From the NCBI RefSeq assembly GCF_001642475.1, contig NW_019174041.1, positions 41,061 through 105,060 of the forward strand: DNA of 64,000 bases, in the 5' to 3' direction. Source of the DNA: Fonsecaea monophora (lineage: Eukaryota > Ascomycota > Eurotiomycetes > Chaetothyriales > Herpotrichiellaceae). Positions 10,341 through 23,176 of the stretch are shown here, in pieces; positions within the stretch are counted from its first letter, which is position 1, and every line of letters begins with the position of its first letter. The notes under the pieces are model-generated. The model was not told the origin of the DNA, ran no database searches, and worked only from the letters and a program-made list of their open reading frames with translations. Made by a program: the position numbers and the translations under genes.

Positions 10341-12302
10341 TCAGTCAGCCGAAGACGGTTGCTTCCGCACAAAGGTATGCTTGATAATATCACCTTCCCA
10401 CATGTGCGACTGCCATTCCCCAATGCCATACTTTTCAGGAGCTCTCCGAACTCCCCGGCCACCTCCACCGATGATCAGGTTGCCTGGACGGTATGTCGGG
10501 TCGGCCTGCATGCGCCGGATCACTGAGATATGGATTTGTGCATCATCTGGTATATCCCGAGTCTCTCCCATGGGAAGTGGCCTTGGTCAATGATTAGCGA
10601 TTCATTCGAAAGCTTTGCAGGCTTCACAACATACCAGCGAATAGCTTTCCATTTCCCATCTTGCAAGTCCATTCTTCGAAACGGAAGATATTCCATCATT
10701 TTCCAAAAACACACAGTCCCATGAGGCAGCCCCCCATTATACTTCAGACAATCGTGGATTGTGGCATCTGTGTAGCAGTTTTCCAAGGTTTGGTGGAAGG
10801 AATTGCGCGTAGCGGTGTCCTCAATTTTCTCGCCGAATTCGTCCACTGCATGGGGCGAACAGCCCAAACGAGCCATCTTGCTGTGACAAGTCAGCTTCTG
10901 AGTCGGATCAATACAGGCGTTAGAACCATCAAAGCAATACCCAGGGTCAAATTTCAGCCCCGCGCTCTCGGCCTCATGGACCATCCACACTAACGGCGTA
11001 TGGCTGAGCATCCAGTGTTCTTTATCTCCCTTTTCCCACCCTCCGCCAATATCTCCATGGCCACCCGCAAACCAGACTTCTTGCACATCTTGAGGTCGAT
11101 TGGGTTGTGACCATCGGCGTCTAGCGTGCTTTCGAGGTGATTTTGCTCTTTCCCGGAGATGTTCAGTAGAAGGAGAATGCATTGGAGCAGCGAGACTTTC
11201 CGAGGAGCTCTGTGAAGCAAGCTCGGCTCCTGGGACTACAAGTTCACCGCCTGATGAGGTGGTCAATGTAATCTTCGGACCTCCCTGTGCCGTATGCTCC
11301 GCGTGGTTTTCCTCCGCTTGCGCCTTCTCGTTCATTTGCAAAAGATCGGACTCATAGCGACGTATGTGATGGCGTCCGTGGTCCTCGTTTTGATTCTGTA
11401 CTCCACTGACCAGGTCTTGACGGAACTTCGCCCGCCTTTCGTCGATCGACACGGCGTGCCTTATCACCTTTGCCGACGAACGAGCAGTGTAAGGAAACTT
11501 GCTTCGTTGCATCCAGGCCGATTCGAATCTTGGCACCGAGTTGACCGTGTCGAACAAACCAAGAAACCGAATTCGCCGAACTGGCCTGCTGCTGTCGAGG
11601 GTGTCAGAAGGTGCGGGCTGAGGTTCCGATGGTGCTGGATAAGACTCACAATGTTTCCCTGAATCCCCGCATAAATTCATACTGCTCCTCCTCATCTTTT
11701 TTGGCCTGGTCACTGCCATCATTCTTTCTGGCAGCCCATTTGGCGTAAGTCTTCCAAGCAAACCTGATGAGCTCTTCGTTACCAGCGGCCAGCAAACCGA
11801 TGTGATCTAACATTTCGGCAAGGAAACGAGCTGTGTAGGCTCCACGGCTGAACCCGAAGAAGTACAAGTCATCTTCGCAGCTGTAGTAGCGCATGAGGAA
11901 CTTGTAGCCGCCCATTACATGGTCTGCAAATGATGTGCCGACAGCCTCATCTTTGGTTTTCAAGTACCAGGATCGGATACGGCCCAATGTAGAGGTAGTT
12001 TGGATCTATCTGGTGAGCATTTCATTCATTCCACGGGGAATTCACTGCCACTCACTGAATGAGAACTGACATATGTCCCAATGCCTGGCTGGTAGAAGGT
12101 ATACATGTTCACATCGGTACGGTCAAGCATCCTGTAGAGTTTCAGGATGTTGCTGTCTGTGTCCTTCCCGCTGAACTTGTTGCCCGTGCCCTTGAGAAGT
12201 TGTCAGTGGACGCCATCAAGCGTTGAAACTCGGTGGACAAACATCGAAACACAGGACAAAAACATTCTTCTGTCGTGTTTGGCTTGGTTCTGGGACGGCC
12301 AT
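10341..12302 (-). CDS. DUF2235 alpha/beta hydrolase (Tle1-like phospholipase fold), five exons
   Basis: Reading frames join across four introns into one protein of about 576 residues. Exons: 12243-12302, 12071-12190, 11650-12005, 10635 to about 11588, and 10341-10581. Donors are GTTTGT, GTCAGT, GTGAGT and GTATGT; the acceptor of the third intron could be 3 bases away (11591/11592), changing FRP to FSRP. The protein opens with MAVPEPSQTRQKNVFVLCFD and continues GTGNKFSGKDTDSNILK, the family N-terminus. The nucleophile Ser sits in GFSRGAYTAR, the Asp in GLFDTVNS, and the His in FAGGHGDIGGG, giving a complete hydrolase triad. Between the Ser and His blocks is a hydrophilic insertion of about 110 residues. 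The C-terminus carries the family's NLIIGGGGRGVRRAPE signature. Bacterial relatives are lipase effectors; the fungal role is unknown. It is divergent from the Ppo gene. Confidence 0.88.
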
Positions 12303-14412
12303 CGAGAGCGACAACTCAGAGCACGCGAGGATAAAAATGACTAAAGATATCGGGTGCCACGAAGACCGCAGCGACAAGAATGCGAACCGTCAACACGTCG
12401 AGCACACAAGAGTGAAGTCGCTGCAGACCAAGTTTATGAAGAGAAGCAGTCACATCCCGCACCCTGAGCATGTGCGCCTTGTTTAACCGTGTGGCCCTTT
12501 CCGAACGCAAAAGAGGCAGGGTTCTTTCCTTCACGGCAGTGGCTGTCATGCACGTTGATCCGGCACAGCATCGTCATCTACGGCGAGGAGTTTGCGTCTC
12601 ACCGCCAAGTATTCGTGCAGAATTTGGTAATGATGGTCGACACCTCCGTTGTTTCTGCCGGGTAACTTCCGTAACAGCAAGGTGACAGGGTGCACGGACA
12701 CATGGAGAAAGGTCTCATGAAGATGTGCAAAATGGTTGAGGACTCGAATGACCTGCAAGACTCCTGGGCTCCATCCTCTGAATGTTTGGTGGATGAAAGA
12801 GGGGAGGTAACACAACTTTTTCAAACATGCAGGTATCCCTTGCTGTGACGGAGGCGTCTCCGAGGACGATCATTCGCTTGCGTAGTGGGTGGGACCGTGT
12901 GACTATTTGTCTCTGATGGAGGGATCAATGGATCGTCGCTCGATAGATAGTCGGCACTTCCTAAACAGGTATCAACCTGGATGGCACTGCTGTCTTGTTG
13001 AGGCAAACACAGCAGGTTAAACTGCATGCGGAGGGGGACTTTGTACAGAACCAGACAGGTGACCGATCATCCTTGCCTTACGAGGTTCATGTCGCTCCGT
13101 AGATTGGTAGTCCAGACCTGCGATCGGCGTTCGAATAACAGGCGAAAAGATAGTCGAAGTGGTTCTCCATCATCGTCGCTTGATGGTCAAGGCGAAGGGG
13201 AAACGGGGGCAGGTTGGCCTTAGCAACTTGGTTGGCCCTAAGGGGAGCGGATCCTCCAAGCCCCGGTCCGGTCCGATCTAATTCGACCGGAGCCTCAAGC
13301 AAACTCTACCAACTCCACTCACCCACTCACTCTTTGTTTCCCCCTCCTTTCCTCGTTTCCCACTGTTACAACTACTACTCGTACTGTATGCGCATGTCCA
13401 GGTAAAAGATACGAGTACACCAGGTACAGGACTTTCTGACTGCTATCAGCCCCCCCTTCGCCATCCTCTGTCTTACCACATACCTTGGTTCTTCGTGCGT
13501 TGATCGATCCACAATGCACAGACAGCACAGAATTGTACGCCACCATTGGCATTTGACGTAAAACAGAAAGCCCCCTATCCCACCAGTGCCAACATCTTTG
13601 AAAGGTTTCCCCGCCCGAGCTCCAGAAAGGCCCCAAAAGATCTGCCTCAGTGGCTCCGGATAACTCAATGAGAGGCACACCGACTATCAACTCTCCGAGC
13701 TTGACAGTGAGGTCGAAAAGAAGGGCCACCCTGACCGCTGGGGGGACGTTGAGATGAACCCCGACACCGAGGTGCTGATCGACTGAGGGTGCCGCGATGT
13801 CGACAGAGCTACCTACTTGACAGCTCAGCGACAGTGAGGCACTACTCCACAGGGGAAAAGGTCCTCTTGAATACCAAATGAGAACAGCCTTGCAATTGAT
13901 GAACAATTACCTTGGCACACTGCGCCAACCTGACTCTGGCTGAGCTCATAGGTAGATGGTCCTTCGAGACGGTTGTCATTTGAGCTCAGGCTGGGTGGAT
14001 CGATCAACACTGTATCACGGACTGAAACTGGCAGGGTCACCGGTGACTCTTGACAGCTTGCCCCGCATTGGGCGTGAAGATGCATGAAAAACAACTGCAG
14101 ATGGAAGTGGCACATGCAGCATCACCATCTCATCCGAGCTCTTCTCCACCATTCCGAAGACAAGGCATGTAATTTCTTTGCTCTCAAACGCTGCTGGGCG
14201 CAGATCGCACCTGAACTTACTCAAACTAACATGTTTGTCGCCGATCCGCCGTGGACATGGAGGTCTAGTCCTCTTGGTCCGCGAGCTCGAAGCTTGGAGC
14301 TTCTTGAGATCTTTCTCAGGATACTTCTTCTCTCTGCTCTCTGCCTCCGCTCCGTCAGGTCTTTTTCTCTTCACAACTGAATACAGCCCTTCGAAAACCA
14401 CGGACTCAAGCA
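12303..14412. other. Divergent promoter region between the DUF2235 and Ppo genes
   Basis: A 2.1 kb stretch between two divergent starts. Frames up to 195 codons exist on the minus strand but lack recognisable domains and splice support, so I do not call them. A CT-rich block at about 13300-13375 resembles a fungal transcription-start pyrimidine tract. No RNA gene is seen. Confidence 0.45.
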
Positions 14413-17400
14413 ATGCCACTATTAAGAAGGCTTTCTTCCAGCTTCAAAAAGAACAAGAGTGCAAAGGCCAATGGCGTCAACGGTACTCTTACTACTGTCG
14501 ACGAGGCTAAGGCTCCGGCTCCTGTTGTGAATGGTGACCAAGTGAATGGCACAAGTTCACATGGTGCCTCGATCGGCCAAAGCCTTGAGAAGACGAAGGA
14601 CGTTCGACGGCCCTCGGCACCCAAATTGGCAACCACCTCTAATCCCCCAGAGCCGCCAGTGAGAGATGACGACAATGCCGTGGCAACTCGAAAGGATGTC
14701 GACAATGTCTTTACCCAATTTGCAGCACTCATCCACGCATCGCAGCGTCCTCTTCCCACCCAGTCAGGCGACGGTCAATACCTGGAGAAAGAGGAGCCGA
14801 CAGGGTTCTGGAATGATCTGAAACACTTGGGATTCAAAGACGCAGAGACAGCCTTGCATCTGGTCCAGGACAAACTCAGTGGAGGTCCAGTGGACGACCG
14901 AAAAATGCACATGGAAGAAGTTATGCAGCTGGTGGCCGCCCTTCCTGATAGCTCCGCCAATCGAGTCAAATTGACAAGTTCACTTGTGGACCTACTTTGG
15001 AATTCCCTGCAACACCCGCCTCTATCTTACCTTGGGGACGGCTACCAATACCGTTCAGCAGATGGATCAAACAACTCGTATATCTTTCCAAAACTGGGTG
15101 CAGCGAACACTCCCTATGCACGTTCGGTGCAGCCCAAGATTGCCCAACCAGGCGCATTGCCCGATCCGGGACTCTTGTTCGATTCGATTTTGGCAAGAGA
15201 AGAGTTCAAGCCTCATCCTAACAACGTTTCAAGCATATTCTTCAATTGGGCTTCGCTGATTATTCATGGTATGCTGCTTTCTCAGACTATTTGAACCCCG
15301 AGCCTCCTGACTTGCCCTAGATCTTTTTCAAACCGATCACCGTGATTACAGCAACAGCAAAACTTCCAGCTATCTAGACCTGTCGATCTTGTATGGCGAC
15401 ACCCAAGAAGATCAGGATATGATGCGGACGTTCGAGAACGGCAAGATCAAGCCAGACTGCTTCGCGGAGGAAAGACTACTGGCATTCCCACCATCTTGTG
15501 GTGTGATGCTCATCATGCTGAACCGTTTCCACAATTATGTCGTCGAACAGTTGGCTTTGATCAACGAGAATGGTCGCTTCACACAGCCCTCTGCCAAGCT
15601 ATCCGGAGACGCGGCAAAGGCAGCTTGGAAGAAGTACGACAACGATCTCTTCCAGACTGGCCGTCTCATTACTTGTGGACTCTATATTTCGGTCACACTC
15701 AATGATTACCTTCGCACTATTGTCAACTTGAACAGAACAAACAGCACTTGGACCTTGGACCCACGGTTGCACAAACCGAAGACCTTCGGAGACGATGGCA
15801 CCCCTCGAGGAGTTGGCAACCAAGTGAGCGCCGAGTTCAGTCTCTCTTACCGTTGGCATTCGTGCATCGGTCAGATGGATGAAGCATGGACGGAGAAAGT
15901 CTACTATGAGCTCTTTGGGAAGAAGCCAGACGACGTTTCGCTCCAAGAACTGATGATCGGATTGGCGAAATACGACCATGATCTACCAAAGGATCCACTT
16001 CAGCGTCCCTTCGCCCATCTCAAAAGGGATGCACACGGTAAGTTTGACGATGGGGAACTTGCCAAAATCATGCAAGCCGGCGTTGAAGAGGTCGCCGGTG
16101 CATTTGGTGCCCGAAACATTCCCAAATCCCTTCGAGCCATCACCATCCTTGGTATTCGGCAGTCCCGAGCCTGGAATCTGTGTACCCTCAATGAGTACAG
16201 AAAATTCTTTGGCCTAAAGACATACGACACATTTGAGGAAGTTAATCCAGATCCCTATGTGGCCGAACAGCTGAAACACCTATATGAACATCCTGACTTC
16301 ATCGAGCTTTACCCTGGCCTTGCTGTCGAAGAGTACAAGAAGCCGATGGTGCCAGGGGTAGGTATCTGCCCTACACATACCATCTCACGGGTGGTGCTCT
16401 CCGACGCCGTTTCCTTGGTCCGTGGCGACAGATTCTACACCATTGACTACACTCCGAAGAACCTTACCAACTGGGGATTCAACGAGGCTGCCTCTGATAC
16501 CAGTGTGAATCAGGGTTGCGTCTTTTACAAGCTTATCTTGAGAGCACTGCCGAATCATTTCAAGCCAAACAGCATTTATGCTCACTGTGAGTGCAAGACG
16601 GGCAGTGTCTCTGGAGTAACCGAGTAACAGCGCTAACATCAACTAGATCCCATGACAATTCCAAGCGAAAATGCCAAAATCATGAAGAATCTCGGTCGTT
16701 TTGAGGACTACGATTGGAGCACTCCGGAATTTATTCCTCCTCGTGTGACCTTGACTTCTTACGAGAGTGCCAAATATCTCCTAGAGCGCCCTCAAGACTA
16801 CAAGGTCATGTGGAACGATGGCTTGGGATTCTGCATGGGCAAGGGAGGTGAGAGGTTCTGTCTCGGAGGGGACACTATTTTCCACCGGAAGCAGCGCCAG
16901 ACAATGGAACAACTCATCTATCGAGACAAATGGCACGAGCATATCAAGCGCTTCTACGAGTACATCACACTCCGTCTTCTTCACGAGAAAAGCTGCAAGA
17001 TTGCCGGCATCAATCAGGTTGACATTACGCGAGACGTCGGCAACCTCGCACACGTCCACTTTGCAGCCAACATGTTTGATCTCCCTCTCAAGACTGCGGA
17101 GAACCCCCGGGGCATTTTCTCGGAGCAGGAGTTGTGGATGGCCATGAGCGTGATATTCACTGCCATCTTCTTCGACTTTGAACCTACAAAATCCTTTCCG
17201 CTCCGGATGGTGGGAAGAAAGTTGTCAAACTTACTAGGGAAGCTGATTGAAGCCAACATCAAATCTGTGACAGCGACTTCCTTCGCTGCAAAGTTCTTCG
17301 ATGGTTGGAGAGAGAATGAGAATGCTCTCGCGGACTACGGTATCCACATGATTCGTCGACTGAGCGAGACCGGAATGAGCACCTATGATATGGCCTTCAG

Positions 17401-18090
17401 CCAGATCTTGCCGACAGCATGTGCACAGGTGCCGAACCAATCTCAGGTCTTCACGCAGATCATAGACTACTATCTGAGCGAAGAGGGTCTCAAGCATCTT
17501 CCAGACATTCAGCGTCTCGCAAAAATTGACAGTAAGGAATCCGACAATCAGCTACTCCACTACGTCAACGAGGGGATTCGGTTGAACGGCACCTTTGGTA
17601 GCTACCGACGCAGCCAAGTCAACCATACTTTCCACGACGATGGAAGACAGGTCACCGTGAAGCCTGGCGATAAAGTCTTTTGTGGCTTTGTGAAGGCTGC
17701 GAGAGATCCAAAGATCTTCCCGAACCCGGACGAGGTCCGACTTGACAGACCGCTGGAGTCATATATCCACTACGGCATCGGCGAGCATGCTTGTCTCGGC
17801 AAGGACGCCAGTATGGTGGCATTGACTGCCATGTTAAGGACGGTGGGCAAACTAGAGAATCTGCGACGGGCTCCTGGACCACAAGGACAGTTGAAGAAGG
17901 TGAGTTTGACAGTTGGCATGGATGTTCGCGATAGGAAAGGTACTGACTGTTCTCATAGGTTCCACGCGAGGGAGGTTTCTACGTCTACATGCGCGAAGAC
18001 CATGGCTCGTACTTTGTTTTCCCATGCACACTCAAAGTCCATTACGACGGAACACTGCCTCCGTTGGCAAAACCTAAGGCCGAACGTTGA
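14413..18090 (+). CDS. Ppo-type fatty-acid dioxygenase / P450 fusion (linoleate diol synthase-like), four exons
   Basis: Exons 14413-15268, 15321-16586, 16647-17899 and 17959-18090 give about 1168 residues, normal for Ppo proteins. The N-terminal heme peroxidase domain oxygenates linoleic or oleic acid; the C-terminal P450 domain rearranges the hydroperoxide to a diol. Visible landmarks are the distal-side His in LIIHDLFQTDH (about residue 285), SSYLDLSILYG, and the catalytic Tyr and proximal His in LSYRWHS (about 462). In the P450 half, an NQSQ motif in the I-helix region (about 971) and a heme-thiolate Cys in GEHACLG (about 1090) are both present. This favours an active diol synthase (PpoA/LDS-like) over a PpoC-like protein lacking the Cys. 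Which carbon is oxygenated cannot be read. Products (psi factors) act in development signalling in Aspergillus. No signal peptide is seen. Confidence 0.93.
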
Positions 18091-19541
18091 AAGGTGTCTG
18101 GATCCATATCAAGATGTGGGAGAGGAGGATGGGTGGTGACAGGTGAATCCTCATGAGTAACAAACTGGGGAGAATCAAGGCTGGACTTGTCGGTCAATAT
18201 CGACTGGCTGAGGCTCAAGCAAAGGCCGAAATCAAGGGGATCTTGGTCCTGCTGACAGAGTTGAATGCCACTTTTCGATAGTATAATGCCCGATACGATC
18301 TCTAAGAACGTGTATCTTTTGTTGTTTTGGGCACAGTCACAATGTGCCTAAGTTGACGGTGTCCAGGTATCAACTGGTCTTTGAATGTGTAGTAAGAAAT
18401 GGCAGAAGTGAGTGCTATACTAGGGCTTCTCTCACTCAACTACTGTATTATGGCTACTTTGATATTCTGCCAGACATGGGGATTCTCTATCGCGAGCCGG
18501 GGGCATTTCATCTCTCCTGGTCTCTGCTCCCCTTCATCAAGTTACGAGGTCAAATCAGCGGACAACAACTGACACTGACTCCAGCCCTCGACAATTGGCC
18601 CTTTCCTTGATGCTGGATCGAAATACTACCTTCCTTGCCCCCTCCTCCAATCGAGATCCTAACGTCAGGCCTCCCGTGCGCTTGACATGGGCTCCGCATT
18701 CCAAGTCACACTCGCAGCCACGCTTGACCTTGGCACGAAAGCCCACCCTAGCATCTGCTGGATGCTGATCAGGTTGATGGTTTCGGGACATGAACCTTCT
18801 GTAAGGTGCCTAAGAGGAGGTCCCAGGAAGCATGAGAGTTTGAGGCCACTGCAACGACGGAGCAACAGATCGAGACCGCAGGCCCGTTTCCACACCACAG
18901 ACGGACGAGTTCTGCGGAGGCAGCTCGGGTCACTGCTTAAATGCCCCCGTGTCTGGTATCAGTATACGGATATCCGATTGTCTTGTTAAGAGTATGGGAC
19001 GATCAACATCCGGCAATCCAATGGACTGAACATGTGTTACCAGCCGTCAGGCTGCTTTGCCTTCCAACGAAAAACAGCCAGCCACCAACCAGCCAGGCCA
19101 GCCTTGATGCAGATCATCAGCCTCGTTGTAACTGCTGAAGCCCATGACGTCTCTTGTGCAACCCTCATTCCGTCATAGGTTGTGGTTATGGACCGAGATC
19201 AAGATGCGGGTGGTCGATGACCTGGTAGGCACGGTAGGCCAGAACAAATCAACACATGCCCTTCTCTCTGTCGTCCTAGGGCTGCACTGTTACTCTTTGT
19301 CGATTTGACTTTGAGCAAAACCAAGAAGAGTGGCTGGTCGGGCTACACATCGTTTACTAGCACAAGTCTTTTGCGGGTGTCCTCAGCTGCCTGGGTCTGG
19401 TGCGCCTCGTTGGGACATGGAATACGTTGGTGCTGATGCATGTCCAGATGCCACCGCCATGCTGATAAAAGGTTTCAACCTCGCTCCATTGCCAGGCATG
19501 TGTTCGGAAAGTTTCTGCACTTATTTATCTTGATATCCAAC
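18091..19541 (+). other. Intergenic region between Ppo and a membrane-protein gene
   Basis: No gene is supported; the open frames are short and unlike any family. It should hold the Ppo 3' end and the promoter of the next gene. A run of CCAGCCA-like elements occurs near 19075-19105. Confidence 0.45.
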
Positions 19542-21189
19542 ATGGCTGGGAGAAACAGCAGATTCCCCTGCGTGTTGCTGCTGCTGCTGCTACTGCTGTT
19601 GTTGATCGTCTGCACGAGCCCTGCCACAGCTACGGAAACGACCGGCAGTCCGAGATGGCTGATACCTCGAACGAATATCACCGGGCCGAATCCAGGCGAT
19701 TACAGGTGCGAGAGTGCTCGTGCCCCTGATTACTATGGAATTGGTGTCCGCCTGGTATGTTCTCACAATCATATGCTGGAGGGCCTCCACCACCCGCCAC
19801 CATCCCCTGAGCCGCCTGAGCCTCATCGAGTCTAACATTGCATCGAAAGGGAATTTACTTTTCGTGGTTCACTGGCTGGGTCGTAAGTCCTTGGCTCCTC
19901 TTCCATGTTCTCGCCTTGTGCCAACTGTCTCTCTCTCTCTCTCTTGTCTAGGCAAACTCATTTGTGCCCAGCGATATCGGTGGAGCCTTGGATACAAATG
20001 CGATCTTCCTCTTTGCAAACCTTGTGGCCATGGTGCGATGTACCGTCACAAAGGTGCTGACACAGCTAGACTGTGTGGTCCTGATGCATCTGTCAGGCGG
20101 GACCGTCTTTTCGGTGCTCAGCCTTTGGGGATACCGCACATGTCATTATATGCAGGAGGGCCCAAAGGGTATCCGACACTTCGGCGGCTTTGGCACGCAT
20201 CTCAGGCTGCTGCTGTCGATGGCTGTCGCCGTGTATGGCCTGTGGTTCTGGTTGTTCGGGATTCTGCCAGACACTACCGACGTGAATGTGGACACTGGCC
20301 CTTGCAGGACCGTCTATACTTTCATGTTTGCCAAAGTCCGTGCTGACGGCGGTGTGAGGATCTTCTACATCATCGTCTGCATCTGCTGTGTGATTTACTT
20401 CGGCGTTATGCTGCTCGCATCCACCCTTTCTCTCCATGCCAGGCTCGCAAAGGCAGTCGATCTGGCCAAGAGAGGCAAATGGCGAACAAGCACCCGACTG
20501 CACTATGCCACGGGCCTCTACCAAAAAGAGTAAATCCAACCCAAAGCAGTCTTGGGGGGGAGGATCTTGCTGACTCTTTGATCTCCAGACTCCGCCGAAT
20601 ATTTTACTTCCTCCGAGTCGGCAACTTCCTCTTCATTCTGTGGTCAATGATTCTCGTCGAATGCACGCTCAACTTTAACCATGTCAAGGAAGTGCTGGGC
20701 CCCGGCAACCGGATCTTCTTCCCTTCTCAGCTCATTCCGATGATCATCGGCTGCTTCAGTTTTGTGAGGCTGGGGTACCGGGTGCTCGAAAGATGGCGAG
20801 ACCCGGACGACGAGCCGTCCCTTCCCACAGAGCCTCGATCAGCCACCACACAACAGGACTTCCCGGGGCCGAAGAGGTTATTTAAGGTCTTTGCGCCACC
20901 GACAAACTTTAACAACGCCCGTCTCCAAGTGCCTGAAGATATGCCTCCCGAGGACTCGGACATAGATCAACTTGTGCAGGACGAACCCGTACGGCTGCGA
21001 TACCTAGTCACCTGGCTGCCCTGGCTGTCATTGTTACATTGGTGGAAGGACGATGAGGAGCAGCGCCAAAATTCGCACAAGCGTGATGCCAATATGGAAA
21101 AGGGCCGTGTCCATTCGCCGTCCTCCACTCTGCAGGGGTCTCCAACCACTCCGACTTTTGTGAACCCCTACAAACCACAGATCCCATAA
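19542..21189 (+). CDS. Multi-pass membrane protein of unknown function, four exons
   Basis: Exons 19542-19754, 19850-19882, 19952-20529 and 20589-21189 encode about 474 residues. The 33-nt second exon (GIYFSWFTGWV) is required to complete the first transmembrane helix. The protein starts with a signal peptide whose core is a run of leucines (CTG-type repeat), then GDYRCESARAPDYYGIGVRL, an opening shared by a family of fungal integral membrane proteins that I recognise only as uncharacterised. About six more hydrophobic segments follow (for example CVVLMHLSGGTVFSVLSLWG, LLSMAVAVYGLWFWLFGIL, IFYIIVCICCVIYFGVMLLA, GNFLFILWSMILVECTLNF). The last about 120 residues are cytosolic, acidic and Pro/Ser-rich. 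The second intron contains a CT dinucleotide run. Function is not assigned. Confidence 0.8.
19927..19943 (+). repeat. CT dinucleotide run inside an intron
   Basis: A TC/CT run of about eight units forms most of the polypyrimidine tract of the second intron of the membrane-protein gene, just ahead of its TAG acceptor at 19951. Confidence 0.8.
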
Positions 21190-23176
21190 ACGGAGTCTCT
21201 TGAAAGGAGTTGCTTATTCGTACTCGTATGCTGAGATAATAGCTGATAAGAAGATGAGTCTCAAGTGGAGTACGAGCCTGCGGGCGTTGTCAAGCAACCC
21301 GCTCAGTTTGACGGAGGACAATGTACGAGGTATGACTAGACGAGTATGCACGGCCTCCCATCACAAGCAGCATGGGGCTGAGGAGGGGGCGTTCATTTTT
21401 GTGACTGTGTAACGTATTGTCAATTTCGGACCTTTCCCGCTTGTGTCTCTTTGAGTACTCGCAATCTGTGCATCTCTCGCTCTCTCCCAGCCTCGTGGAT
21501 GGTCATTTAGGAGGTTAAGATGGGCACGTGTGACAAGGTGGAGCGACTTGGGTGACCATGGCGACTTCGGGTAATCACGTGCGCGAATGGCTTGCCAAGC
21601 CGGGGTCAAGGCGTCAAATTGTCCGACTTTGGCGACTTCGTGGCGTGGTTGGGGGCCGTTTTGACGTTTTGCAAACTCCGTACATACTTTCCGTATGCTG
21701 GGAGCCCAAAGCCGCCATCCCAGCCTTAAAAATCTTTCGCCTCTTTTCCCCGCGACTCGCGAAACCACGTCGCCGCTCAATCTCGCGGCTCCTTCTATCG
21801 ATAGCTCGATACCAAAGGACACATAGCGCAGCAGGAAGCGAGATACCTACAAAATGGGCACGATGGCAGACATGGGTTTGCTTCGAGAAAGAAACAAAGT
21901 CCGCAAGCAGAGAGGTCAAGAGGCTGGACCATTACCAAGGCAAAGTCAAACTGAGACATGGCTAATATGCATCAAGAGCCTTTTAGTCAAGTCCGCCCCG
22001 GAATCTCTGAGCCGGACCCCTGGACAAAACCCAATCGACTCCCTGATGAACCCTGTTGGATGGACGGAGAAAGCGAGGATGCATTTTTCTGCTTGACGTG
22101 GCTTGCAGCTCAAGAAAACCAGCTGAGAATCAAGACAGAACAAGGGGCCGTCAATTTAAAAGAGCTTTCTCCCCGGAAAATCGTCTACCAATAGACTGGA
22201 TGGGGCTCCTTGTCCCGACCCGCAACACCATTTTCCACCCAATCTCGGCCTGGTCGACCCCAGTCCAGCCGGCGTGTAGCCAAGCTACATCCCGGCAACC
22301 AGTTTCTTGTTTCGTCGATCCAGCTTGCCGGATTGGCTTCCCAAGCTCCAAAGCGTCACTTCGTCCGTCGTGCATCCCAGACATGGCCTGGAACCTCACC
22401 GCAGGATTGTGCAGCCATCATGCAGGTCGACCTCATTCCTTTTGGGACAAAGTCGTCGTCGACGAGTCACTGCCGTGCTTGAGATAGGATCATGGTTCCG
22501 GAGAACACGTAACATGGCTCTGGACAAGTAGTCCGCAATGGGTGTCAAACCCTCCGATCTTGGTCGAGTGCTCCAGTCCTGATTCTAACGCATAATTTCC
22601 CGCTCTTCAAATCCATGTTGCCGCTCAACCCAGGCGACAATGTCCCCCCCTTAGCGGCTACACTCCACGCGAGCTAGTTGGCACGTTTCCATTCTGCTTG
22701 TTCTGGCTTGCTTCTTTGATGACGATTTGGACAATCTAAAGCCCCTCGCATCCCAAAAGGTGTGCTCATGCGAGCATGTGGCTTGCTGGATCACCATCAA
22801 TTTCACTCTTAGCCTGGCTCATCCCCAGCTTCAGGCCTTTTCTGGTCCCGCCTCTAAAGCTCTTCGTTTCTCTTTCATTCGAACGACTGTGTTTCCGTTG
22901 CTTGTGGAGAGGGAGTATTCCAACGTGGACAGTACCTCGTATCTTGCCCATTCTCCCCCTTGTTGCCGTTTTTGCCTGAGCGAGCCCGTTGGTCGAAATC
23001 ACATATTCTCCGATCCAAGGCCACGTCAATGGTAACTCAGCATTGTCACCCCGGGAACCGCTCCGGTTGACGTGGAAGTGGTCACCGCCAAAGAGGTTCT
23101 TGAGGAGTTGAGATCCTCTGCGTCTGGCGAGAGTGCATTGTGAAGCTCAATTGCTCCCATTGAGTGCGCAGACAAG
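21190..23176 (+). other. Long intergenic region with two CACGTG motifs
   Basis: A 2.0 kb gap upstream of the DUF4203-like gene. Frames up to 143 codons exist but show no domain. Two palindromic CACGTG motifs (21524-21529 and 21576-21581) lie about 50 bases apart, and GCGACTT recurs near 21543, 21561 and 21632. CACGTG is the core site of bHLH factors in fungi; regulatory use here is inference. Confidence 0.45.

Noticed and set aside
10341..12302. Frame breaks that could suggest a decayed DUF2235 gene
   Set aside because: All breaks coincide with introns with good donors, branch points and acceptors, and the join restores the conserved motifs.
12546..13906. Several minus-strand frames of 68-195 codons between the DUF2235 and Ppo genes
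   Set aside because: Their translations show no family motif, no consistent splice signals and biased composition; they read as shadows of noncoding DNA.
14015..14419. A 134-codon minus-strand frame overlapping the Ppo start
   Set aside because: It is antisense to the Ppo promoter and first codons, and the peptide has no recognised domain.
21552..22487. Plus-strand frames of 137 and 143 codons upstream of the DUF4203-like gene
   Set aside because: No motif, no joined splice structure, and codon use unlike real genes nearby.
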